A DNA stretch of 21,030 nt from Vulcanimicrobiota bacterium (GTDB taxonomy: Bacteria; Vulcanimicrobiota; Xenobia; Xenobiales; JADMJV01). The position numbers were made by a program, and so were the translations under genes. Positions 1-6,356 of the stretch are shown piece by piece; positions within the stretch are counted from its first letter, which is position 1; each line of letters begins with the position of its first letter. The DNA lies in NCBI GenBank assembly GCA_023447635.1, contig JAEXNA010000080.1, positions 1-21,030 of the forward strand. Reading direction: 5' to 3'. Under the pieces are notes generated by a model. The model did not search any database. It was not told the origin of the DNA and worked only from the letters and a program-made list of their open reading frames with translations.

Positions 1-125
1 ACCTGGACCTGTCCTCCGGACGAGGGCGGGGGGGCCGTGTTGTTGTTATTGTTCGAATCACCGCAGCCGAGCATGGCGGCCAGGCCGACCATCATAAGGG
101 CTTTGCTGTATCTTCCGAGCTTCAT
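1..125 (-). CDS. Lipoprotein N-terminus (partial gene)
   Basis: Only the first 41 codons lie in the window; the gene runs off the left edge. The reading starts at ATG 125-123 on the minus strand and gives a Lys/Arg-containing n-region, a hydrophobic stretch (MMVGLAAMLG) and a lipobox-like Cys at residue 21, followed by GDS, five Asn and a Pro/Ser/Gly-rich linker. This is the classic layout of a lipoprotein signal peptide with a flexible tether. A purine-rich Shine-Dalgarno (GGAAGGAA) lies about 10 nt upstream of the ATG. The gene is divergent from the large lipoprotein gene at 263, so the two may share the 137-bp intergenic region. The function of the mature part cannot be seen. Confidence 0.75.
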   Translation of the reverse strand, partial: MKLGRYSKALMMVGLAAMLGCGDSNNNNNTAPPPSSGGQVQ

Positions 126-262
126 AGACGAAAAGTTCCTTCCGAGGGAGTTGGGACCCGGTCGCCGAGGCGGGGCTCGGGACTCGTGGGTGGTGGGCCG
201 TTCCCGCGTGGGAAAGCTCATTCCTGCAGGCCCAAAGGCAGGGCCGTGACGAACCGCAACTC
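126..262. promoter_or_regulatory. Divergent intergenic region with two small hairpins
   Basis: This 137-bp space separates two divergent lipoprotein genes and must hold both promoters, but no convincing -35/-10 pair was found. Two short perfect inverted repeats are visible: TTCCC-gcgt-GGGAA at 201-214 and GGCCC-aaaggca-GGGCC at 229-245, the latter ending 17 nt before the GTG start at 263. They could be operator sites or mRNA leader structure; this is inference. Confidence 0.35.
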
Positions 263-3200
263 GTGCGCGTCGGCTGGATCTGGCTGTGGGTTTTAGGAAC
301 GCTTCTGGGGGTGGGCTGTCAGCCTTACCTCGACCACGAAGTGACGCTGGCCGGAGCGGCTCCAGAGGCCGGTCGCCTGGGCCCGCGGCGTCAGCTTCAG
401 CTCGTCGAGATGCGGGGCGACGAGCAGTCGCTGCTGTTCCTTTTCAATCAGCCGCTTCGGCTTCCCGGCTCCGTCGAGCGCGAGCCGCCGTTTCGGCCGC
501 GCCTGTACCCGCCGGTCGAGTTTTCCAGCGTCGAGTATGATGGCGTGGCCGGGGTGCGGGTTCGATTTGCCGCAGCGCTGACTTTCGCCACCCGCTATCA
601 GGTCGAGATCCCGGCGGGCTGGCGGTCTTTGACCGGGATGCCTTTTCTCTCCGCCTCTCGTCAGGACTGGAGCACCCCGCGCCCAGAGCTGCTCTCGGTG
701 ACCAGCGCTCATAGCCCGCAAGGGTCGAAGGGGGCCTCTCTCGAGGTTCCGCTGGGAGAGCCGCTGAAGTTGACTTTCAATCAGCCCGTCGTCCCGGGCT
801 CGCTCTCCTCGCTGCTGATCTGGGAGCCGCTCGACCGGGAAGCGGCTAGCGGCTCCCCCCGCCTGGAGGGGGTGCCGGAGGAGGCGAAGGGTCAGCAACG
901 GACCTTCCTGCTGTGGCCCGGCCGCAAGGATGACGGAACCTACCGTCTGGCCCTGGAGCCAGGTCTCAAGGGAGTGCAGGGGGCGCTGAGGGGAGCCGGC
1001 GCTAGAGAGCTTCTGGTCGAGGTAGGCGAGCGCCCTTTAGCCTACCTTGGCCCTTTTTATCCCGGTTTGGAGGACAAGGATAGCTCTTTGACCCTGAGGT
1101 TCTCCTCGCCAGTCTCACCGGCCGAGCTACGTCGCTGCCTGGTCTGCTTGCCCCGAGGCGTGCCCTTTCCGAGCATCGAGACAGGGGAGGGAGGGCTGAA
1201 GCTGCGTTTTCCGGGTCCGCTGCCCGAGAAGCTGGTCCTGACCCCAGGGATGCGGGCCGACGACGGAGCGCGCTTCGCGGGAGAGCTGGCGCTGACCCTG
1301 GCCGACGGCTCGCCTCGAGCGTTGCCTGCCGAAGCGGCAGTCCTGCGCGGCGTCTCACGTTTTTTTGCTCCCGGAGCCACGGTTCGGCTTGGCGCTTTCT
1401 TTACCGAGCCGCCCGAGTGGTCTCACGGCGAGGCGAAAGAGTGGCGAGTCTGTCGTGACGACGGCACCGTGCTCTTCCGTCGGACGGTGGACCCTGGTCA
1501 GACCTCGGTCGCTCTGTTGGACTTTCCCGCCCCTGATGGCGCTGGGGACTACCGGGTCGAGCTGTTTCAGGAGCAGGATCTCCTGGCCTCGTTCCCGTTC
1601 ACCGTAGGGACGACGGCCCGCGATGGGGAGAGCTACAGCCTGGAGCTGTCTCAGAAGGATTCCGGCTATAGCGCAATTCTGTCGAGAGACGGCGGTCGCC
1701 ACAGGAAGGTGGGGTTGAGAGCCTTGCTGGTCTCTTACGACCCACCGCGGCCTCCCGGCTGGTGGTGCGCTTCGGGGTTCCTTCCCACCTGGAAAGGGCT
1801 CCGTTCCAGCTCGGACGCCACGCTGGAGGTGGCCCCCGAAGAGTTGGCCGGCGGAGGCCTGCTGACCGTCGAGGCGTTCGACCGGGAGCGGCCCGAGCTT
1901 ATCCTGGCGCGCCAGACGGTCACCGTCCTTCCCACCGCGGCGCGTTTAGAGCTGCAGTCCGACGCTACTGCTCCCAGCGGGGTCCGCCCCGTGTTGCTGG
2001 GTGCCGTAGGGTCGGCGGCGGTGCCCAGCGCGGAGCTGTCGCACCGACTCTCCCCCTTTGGCCCCCGCACCACGCTGAGCGCCAGGGTCCGTTTAGAGGA
2101 CGGCCAGGAGCTCAGCGCGCGCTGGGAGCTTGGCTCGGCCGAAGACGAAGGGGAGCCGTCGCCCCGCCTGAGCGTGGACCGGCTGGACGGTAAACAGGGC
2201 GCGCTTTCCGCTGGCGAGGCGGGCCGTTGGAGTGTGGCCTGGGAAACCGGGCCGCAGGCCGCTTCGGGTCCGGCGCTCTCCGTGTGCGGGCCAGAACTCC
2301 CCGGCTGGCCCGAGGGAGGCGGATGGAGCGGACGACCCGGCCCGCCGGGAGAGCCGCTGTTGCCCCTCGGTTGGCCCAACTGGGGCGAGAGCCAGGAGAT
2401 GGAATTGACCTCTCCGCTCGACGAGCAGGTGCGCTCTCTGCCGCCCCAGGCTGGGCCCGGGCGCTGGGAGATGGTCGGTCGCGGAGTGGACGGGTCGGTT
2501 TGGCAGGCTCAGCTTCGGCTGCAGGTTGCCGCCGTGGCCAGCTGGGCCGGATTCGCACCGACCGGCGTCCGTTCCGGCGATAGCTATCGAGCGGGAGTCG
2601 TGTTTCGGGCTGCTCCCGGCGCCAGCGGAACCGAGGGGTTGACGGCTCAGGCCGTGGGCGGGCCCGGTTGGCTCTCGCCGGTAGGTTTTCTTCAGACATC
2701 CGGGGTTTTGAAAGGCGAGGGGAGCGCCTCGCTGGGGTTTTCCTATCGCACAGACCCGACGGCCGTTCCGCCTTTGAAGCTGGCCTGGGAGACCGCTAGC
2801 GGTGGGGAGCGGCATCGCCTGGAGAAAGACGTCGCGGTGTGGACGGCCGAGCCTTTGTCGCAGGGAGCAGGTCGGGCTACCCTGGGCCCGGGTGAGGTGC
2901 GACGGCTGCGCCTGGAGGGGGCGCGACCGTGGCGCTTAGAGCTCGTCTCTCCGCAGGGCAAAGGCGTCTCGGCCACGGTTTCTGTGGACGGTCCTGACGG
3001 CTCCCTGGGCAAGGTCCACCTGAGCGGCGGTAGCCCGACCGTGGTTTTGCAGGGGCGAGGACCGGGGACCGTGACGTTGTCTCACGACAAGGGGGCGTCG
3101 TGCGCCTTCGAGATCTTTCGCCTCGAGCCGGACGAAGGGGCGGTGCGGCCATGGGGAGAGCAGTTCTACCTGTTCCGAGAGCTTCTCGATGCCCAGGGGC

Positions 3201-3550
3201 GTCCCACCGATCGGTTGAGCCGGGCGACGCCCGGAACCTGTCGTCTGACCCTCCTTGCACCGGACGACCTGAGCGAGGCTATCCTGCGAGTCCCCCTTCC
3301 GGGCGGGGTCCAGGCGCTCTGGGTCGAGCCGCTGATCGCGCAGCGGCCGGAGACCCCGCGGGTGGCCTGGAGGGTGGCGGATGGAGAGCTGAGATTTTCC
3401 CTGCACGAGCTTCCGGCGGGGGAGTACGTATGGGAGATCGGCTTGAAGCCCGAGACCGACGGAGATTTCCTCTGGCCTACCGCGCGGGGCTACGGCGACG
3501 ACGCGCTGCAGGCGCTTTCGGGATCGTCTCGCCTGCAGGTCGGTCGATGA
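263..3550 (+). CDS. Large lipoprotein resembling a truncated alpha-2-macroglobulin
   Basis: A 1095-aa exported protein. The GTG start at 263 gives a short signal peptide (WIWLWVLGTLLGVG) ending at Cys19, so it is probably lipid-anchored. No other in-frame start and no strong Shine-Dalgarno was seen. The protein looks like a string of beta-sandwich domains. Early segments (around residues 50-110, 150-240 and 255-350) have Big_5/MG-like strands such as LKLTFNQPV and LTLRFSSPV. Around residue 367, FFAPGATVRLGAFF resembles the MG3 start of bacterial A2M. The last 90 residues (LPAGEYVWEIGLKPETDGDF, then WPTARGYGDD) closely resemble the C-terminal bMG10 domain. At 1095 aa it is much shorter than usual bacterial A2Ms (roughly 1,500-1,900 aa), and no CLEQ-type thioester motif is present. 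A2M relatives trap proteases in the periplasm; here such a role is only inferred. A plain Ig-like surface lipoprotein is the alternative. Confidence 0.72.
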   Translation: MRVGWIWLWVLGTLLGVGCQPYLDHEVTLAGAAPEAGRLGPRRQLQLVEMRGDEQSLLFLFNQPLRLPGSVEREPPFRPRLYPPVEFSSVEYDGVAGVRVRFAAALTFATRYQVEIPAGWRSLTGMPFLSASRQDWSTPRPELLSVTSAHSPQGSKGASLEVPLGEPLKLTFNQPVVPGSLSSLLIWEPLDREAASGSPRLEGVPEEAKGQQRTFLLWPGRKDDGTYRLALEPGLKGVQGALRGAGARELLVEVGERPLAYLGPFYPGLEDKDSSLTLRFSSPVSPAELRRCLVCLPRGVPFPSIETGEGGLKLRFPGPLPEKLVLTPGMRADDGARFAGELALTLADGSPRALPAEAAVLRGVSRFFAPGATVRLGAFFTEPPEWSHGEAKEWRVCRDDGTVLFRRTVDPGQTSVALLDFPAPDGAGDYRVELFQEQDLLASFPFTVGTTARDGESYSLELSQKDSGYSAILSRDGGRHRKVGLRALLVSYDPPRPPGWWCASGFLPTWKGLRSSSDATLEVAPEELAGGGLLTVEAFDRERPELILARQTVTVLPTAARLELQSDATAPSGVRPVLLGAVGSAAVPSAELSHRLSPFGPRTTLSARVRLEDGQELSARWELGSAEDEGEPSPRLSVDRLDGKQGALSAGEAGRWSVAWETGPQAASGPALSVCGPELPGWPEGGGWSGRPGPPGEPLLPLGWPNWGESQEMELTSPLDEQVRSLPPQAGPGRWEMVGRGVDGSVWQAQLRLQVAAVASWAGFAPTGVRSGDSYRAGVVFRAAPGASGTEGLTAQAVGGPGWLSPVGFLQTSGVLKGEGSASLGFSYRTDPTAVPPLKLAWETASGGERHRLEKDVAVWTAEPLSQGAGRATLGPGEVRRLRLEGARPWRLELVSPQGKGVSATVSVDGPDGSLGKVHLSGGSPTVVLQGRGPGTVTLSHDKGASCAFEIFRLEPDEGAVRPWGEQFYLFRELLDAQGRPTDRLSRATPGTCRLTLLAPDDLSEAILRVPLPGGVQALWVEPLIAQRPETPRVAWRVADGELRFSLHELPAGEYVWEIGLKPETDGDFLWPTARGYGDDALQALSGSSRLQVGR

Positions 3551-3567
3551 GTCTCAGGCGGGTTTTT
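3528..3567 (+). terminator. Possible terminator spanning two convergent stop codons
   Basis: An 8-bp stem with one wobble pair (CTCGCCTG at 3528-3535 with CAGGCGGG at 3555-3562) is followed by TTTTT at 3563-3567. It includes the stop of the plus-strand A2M-like gene (3548-3550), and its right arm overlaps the stop of the minus-strand gene (3554-3556). The 19-nt loop is long for an intrinsic terminator, so this is tentative. Confidence 0.4.
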
Positions 3568-4897
3568 CCTTGCGATTGAAGGCCAGGTAGCCTCGACGCA
3601 GCTCTAGCTGACGGGTCAGCTTACGAGAGGTCACCTCTTGCTTTTGAGCTCGCGAGTTCAGCCTCTGGTAAACGGGATGCGCGAGCAGGCCGAAAGGCCC
3701 GAGAAAACAGCAGCCCAGGGCCGTGATGAAGGTGCTTTCGCGCGCCAGTAAGGGACGGTTTTCATAGACGGGCGCGGGCGAGCTGAGCATCAGGTCGACC
3801 TGCCCTTTCCAGACGGTGGACATGCGCTCGAAATCGGCTTCGACCGCAGTATCTTGCACCACCTGAAGCCCGGTCAGGTCAGTTTTCAGATGCGACCCGT
3901 CGAGGATGGCAAAGGCGCCGCCACCGGCCTCATGGCCTTTCACGGGATGCAGCATCACCCCGTCTTTGACGTAGTAAAGGTAAGAGCTCCCGTACAGGTG
4001 GATAGGCACGGCAGACAGTTCGGAAAAGAAACCTTCGTCGAACATCGGAGAGGTGAACCCCGCTGGCACCCGCAGGCGAAAGACCGGGGGCAGCAAGGGA
4101 GAGAAATCGCTGAGCCCTTCGGGAAGGTTGGCCTTGCGAGGCGCGCCTTTGCAGATCGAAGGAGCTACTGCAGGCCAGCGCAGCCGCGGCCCTTCGCGGT
4201 TCATCAGGGTGAGCGCACCCAGGTAGGGCGAGGTCAGCTCGGCCACCGGGTCGGCGGATGAGGCAAAGGTTGGCAGTGTCGGCGCCAACGGGACGCCGTC
4301 GAGCAGGATCGGCATAGGGGCAAAGGCGCAGCGACCGGTCAGCACGCTCTGTTCGGCCGACATGGGGTTGAAGGAGAGTCGAGACGAGGCTTTGCTCAGG
4401 AAGAACAGGAAGAAGCGGCGCCCCGAATCAAGAGGGGCGGTGCGGGGGAAGGGGGCGTCGCGGAACACCTCCGAGCGCCCTTCGGCCAGAGACAAGATGG
4501 TGCCCTCTCCCTGGTCGTCCCACTCTCCCCACATCAGCTCTTTGGGGTTCTGGCCGGCTACCGCGCAGATGGCCAGGGCCAGGTAGGAGCGAGCCGGGTC
4601 GGATTCTTCTAAAGGAGCGGCCAGGGAGCGGCTCAGTGCGTCGACCGAGACGGTTCGGTCGCCGGCCTCGGTTTCGAAGAAGACCAGAGCGGCGCGCTTC
4701 AAGAGCCGCACGTGCAGCTCTTTCACGCCCAGACGAACGGCGCACTGGACCAGCTTCAGCAGATAGTCCTCGGGGTGGACCAGGGCGTGCGAGGACAGCT
4801 TCTTGACGGCCTTTTCCAGAGCCAGCGTAAAGGAACCGACGGACTCTACCTGTCCGGCGGCACGCTGGCCCTCCATAAAAGCGCTAAGGTCGTTCAC
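3554..4897 (-). CDS. Unrecognised protein, faintly GHKL-ATPase-like N-terminus
   Basis: A 447-aa protein read from GTG at 4897-4895. No signal peptide is seen. Family not recognised with certainty. The N-terminal part (residues 20-65, ALEKAVKKLSSHALVHPEDY then LLKLVQCAVRLGVKELHV) has the rhythm of the GHKL/HATPase N-box helix plus strand (compare ELxxNAxDAgAxxIxI), but the expected Glu and Asn are Lys48 and Cys52, so ATP binding is doubtful. The middle is a soluble mixed domain with no motif I can name. Near the C-terminus a hydrophobic patch (FITALGCCFLGPFGLLAH) may be membrane-associated, followed by a basic tail. It is convergent with the A2M-like gene (3 bp between stops). The start is supported by a weak GGGA upstream; an internal ATG at 4876-4874 is the alternative. 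Confidence 0.65.
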   Translation of the reverse strand: MNDLSAFMEGQRAAGQVESVGSFTLALEKAVKKLSSHALVHPEDYLLKLVQCAVRLGVKELHVRLLKRAALVFFETEAGDRTVSVDALSRSLAAPLEESDPARSYLALAICAVAGQNPKELMWGEWDDQGEGTILSLAEGRSEVFRDAPFPRTAPLDSGRRFFLFFLSKASSRLSFNPMSAEQSVLTGRCAFAPMPILLDGVPLAPTLPTFASSADPVAELTSPYLGALTLMNREGPRLRWPAVAPSICKGAPRKANLPEGLSDFSPLLPPVFRLRVPAGFTSPMFDEGFFSELSAVPIHLYGSSYLYYVKDGVMLHPVKGHEAGGGAFAILDGSHLKTDLTGLQVVQDTAVEADFERMSTVWKGQVDLMLSSPAPVYENRPLLARESTFITALGCCFLGPFGLLAHPVYQRLNSRAQKQEVTSRKLTRQLELRRGYLAFNRKEKPA

Positions 4898-4919
4898 GGC
4901 TGACCCATTCCCCGTTCTT

Positions 4920-4938
4920 CCCCACCAACCTGTGGGGG
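4920..4938. repeat. Short inverted repeat in leader of the 3554-4897 gene
   Basis: CCCCAC (4920-4925) and GTGGGG (4932-4937) form a 6-bp stem around a 6-nt loop, 22 nt upstream of the GTG start at 4897. There is no T-tract on either strand, so it is more likely an operator or leader hairpin than a terminator. Confidence 0.3.
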
Positions 4939-4976
4939 AAAATGAAGAAAGCCGTGACCTCGATGAGGGGCACGGC
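4939..4976 (-). terminator. Intrinsic terminator after the 69-aa gene
   Basis: Read on the minus strand, GCCGTG pairs with CACGGC (plus-strand 4971-4976 with 4951-4956). Inside it is a second stem, CCTC-atc-GAGG, separated by small bulges. A T-rich run (TTTCTTCATTTT, complement of 4939-4950) follows. It lies 28 nt past the stop of the minus-strand ORF at 5004, which supports that ORF as a separate transcription unit. Confidence 0.6.
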
Positions 4977-5003
4977 CGGTGTTTTCTGGATGGGAAAGTT
5001 GGG

Positions 5004-5213
5004 CTAGTTGCCCAGCTTGTTGTTTTCGCGGCGACGCTGCTCGGCGCCGGTCATCCAGTTGTTAGGGTACATGGTGTACTCGGGGAAACCCGGGTCCTCC
5101 AGGCAGCGCTTGGTGCGCAGCCAGACTTCGCGAACCCGACGGTCCCGGCACTCGGGATCGAAGAACTCGAACCCGTCGAAGTGCTTTTCCAAGTATTCTT
5201 CTTTGTACTGCAC
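5004..5213 (-). CDS. Small charged hypothetical protein (69 aa)
   Basis: Read from GTG at 5213-5211. Family not recognised. The product is soluble, highly charged and rich in aromatic residues (for example FDGFEFFDPECRDRRVREVW) and has two Cys, with no signal peptide or membrane segment. Three things argue it is real: a Shine-Dalgarno-like AAGAGG about 10 nt upstream of the GTG, a terminator-like hairpin just after the stop, and a composition unlike a shadow frame. It is divergent from the NYN gene at 5320, with 106 bp between the starts. The opposite frame is open here as well, so the coding strand should be confirmed by homology. Confidence 0.6.
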   Translation of the reverse strand: MQYKEEYLEKHFDGFEFFDPECRDRRVREVWLRTKRCLEDPGFPEYTMYPNNWMTGAEQRRRENNKLGN

Positions 5214-5319
5214 GTTTTCTAACCTCTTTCGGCGTCTCTCGCTCTGGGCGGAGCAACCTGACGCCCACAGTTATGTTCTGCCCCAGGAAATCCTCCCGAT
5301 TTTGCAAAGGAATCTCCCC

Positions 5320-6102
5320 ATGCAATCAGACGCCGTCAACATCGCGCTTTTTATCGACTTCGAGAACCTCGCCATCGGGGCGAAACAGTCTGGCTACAAG
5401 AAGTTCCAGATCGACCTGGTGCTGACGCGCCTGCGCGAGATCGGCCGCATTCTCTACAAGCGGGCCTATTCGGACTGGAGCAGCTTCGACGACTATCGGA
5501 TGGAGTTTCACGGCGCCGCCATCGAAATGTTCGAGATTCCGCAGCGTCACGCCGGGGGCAAGAACAGCGCCGACATCCGTATGGTGGTTGACGCTCTGGA
5601 CCTGGCCTACACCCGACCGCACATCGACACCTTCGTTCTAGCCTCGGGCGACAGCGACTTTACTCCGCTCGTGACCAAGCTTCGTGAGAACAACAAGACC
5701 GTTCTGGGGCTGGGGGTGAAGAATTCCACCTCGAAACTGCTGGTGGAAACCTGCGACCAGTTCATCTTTTACGAAGATCTCATGCGCGGTCAGAAGGGGA
5801 AAGAGCGCTTCAGCAGCGTTACCAACAAGAAGAAGCGAGAGTGCTTCGAACTGCTCAGCGACGCCGTAGCCGCCTTGCAGCGCCAGAATCGGGAGATCCT
5901 CTGGGGGTCGCTGGTCAAGCAGACGATGGAGCGCCTGCAGCCGACCTTCGACATGGAGTATTACGGTTTTCGCAGCTTTTCGGCCCTGCTCAAGGAGGCC
6001 GAGAACAGCGGCGTCGTCTCTATCGAAAAGGACGACCACAGCGGCTCCTACATCGTGCTCGACCTTGGGTCGTATCAGGGGCGCGAAGGCGTTCAGGGGT
6101 AG
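5320..6102 (+). CDS. NYN (LabA/DUF88-like) nuclease domain with OST-HTH/LOTUS domain
   Basis: A 260-aa soluble protein. The start ATG at 5320 is chosen because AAAGGAA lies about 10 nt upstream and the conserved first strand (NIALFIDFENLA) begins at residue 7; the frame is open back to 5008, but that stretch overlaps the opposite-strand small gene. Residues 7-150 form a PIN-like NYN domain with the acidic residues expected for a metal-dependent RNase site: Asp13 (FIDFEN), Asp85 and Asp91 (SADIRMVVDALDL), Asp111 and Asp113 (ASGDSDFTPL). Residues about 178-252 match an OST-HTH/LOTUS domain (YYGFRSFSALLKEAENSGVV), a putative RNA-binding winged helix. NYN-LOTUS fusions are known from bacteria and are thought to process or bind RNA; the target is unknown. 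Confidence 0.9.
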   Translation: MQSDAVNIALFIDFENLAIGAKQSGYKKFQIDLVLTRLREIGRILYKRAYSDWSSFDDYRMEFHGAAIEMFEIPQRHAGGKNSADIRMVVDALDLAYTRPHIDTFVLASGDSDFTPLVTKLRENNKTVLGLGVKNSTSKLLVETCDQFIFYEDLMRGQKGKERFSSVTNKKKRECFELLSDAVAALQRQNREILWGSLVKQTMERLQPTFDMEYYGFRSFSALLKEAENSGVVSIEKDDHSGSYIVLDLGSYQGREGVQG

Positions 6103-6314
6103 ACTTCCACGACCTCTACCGTGAATGCCCCAGGCGGTGGGGCAAACGTTCTACCGATCTGGTTTCTTTCAACCATGCAGGTATGCTGCCGGGCGTTTCG
6201 TAACATACGCACCTCCGGGCTCCAACCCCCGCGACCTCAGGCCATGATCTGGGTTCGCTCCAGCCGCGTCCCGATCTGACGTGGTACATCCGTTTTAATA
6301 TCAAAGGGAGGGGT
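6103..6314. other. Intergenic region upstream of the TPS operon
   Basis: This 212-nt space has no supported gene apart from the leader ORF that follows it. It holds a perfect hairpin GCCCCA-ggcgg-TGGGGC at 6127-6143, which may end the NYN transcript though no T-tract follows, and a looser inverted repeat GTATG...CATAC around 6181-6208. The A/T-rich TTTTAATAT at 6293-6301 is a possible -10 region, without a clear -35. AAAGGGAGGGG at 6303-6313 is a very strong Shine-Dalgarno. Confidence 0.4.
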
Positions 6315-6356
6315 ATGATGCTGGCGGATTTGTGGAAAGGTCGGTGTTTTGCATGA
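6315..6356 (+). CDS. Putative 13-codon leader ORF upstream of tpsB
   Basis: ATG at 6315 opens a frame of 13 codons (MMLADLWKGRCFA) ending in TGA at 6354-6356. That stop overlaps the ATG (6353-6355) of the transporter gene as ATGA. The best ribosome binding sequence in the region (AAAGGGAGGGG, 6303-6313) is at the right distance for this small ORF rather than for the transporter ATG, which has only GGAAAGG 12 nt upstream. The layout suggests translational coupling. It could also be a chance ORF, with ribosomes loading at the strong site and reaching 6353 by re-initiation. Confidence 0.4.
   Translation: MMLADLWKGRCFA

Noticed and set aside
5008..5319. N-terminal extension of the NYN protein upstream of 5320
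   Set aside because: The extra residues do not resemble the family, overlap the opposite-strand 69-aa gene, and the good Shine-Dalgarno is just before 5320.
6127..6230. Possible c-di-GMP (GEMM) riboswitch suggested by GGGGCAAACG and the following stems
   Set aside because: The conserved GEMM core (GACGCAAAGCC-type segment and GNRA-receptor layout) is not present.
6332..6352. GTG at 6332 as the start of the TpsB transporter
   Set aside because: It would add an acidic, Cys-containing segment before an otherwise perfect signal peptide, and AAAGGGAGGGG is about 20 nt away, too far to serve it.
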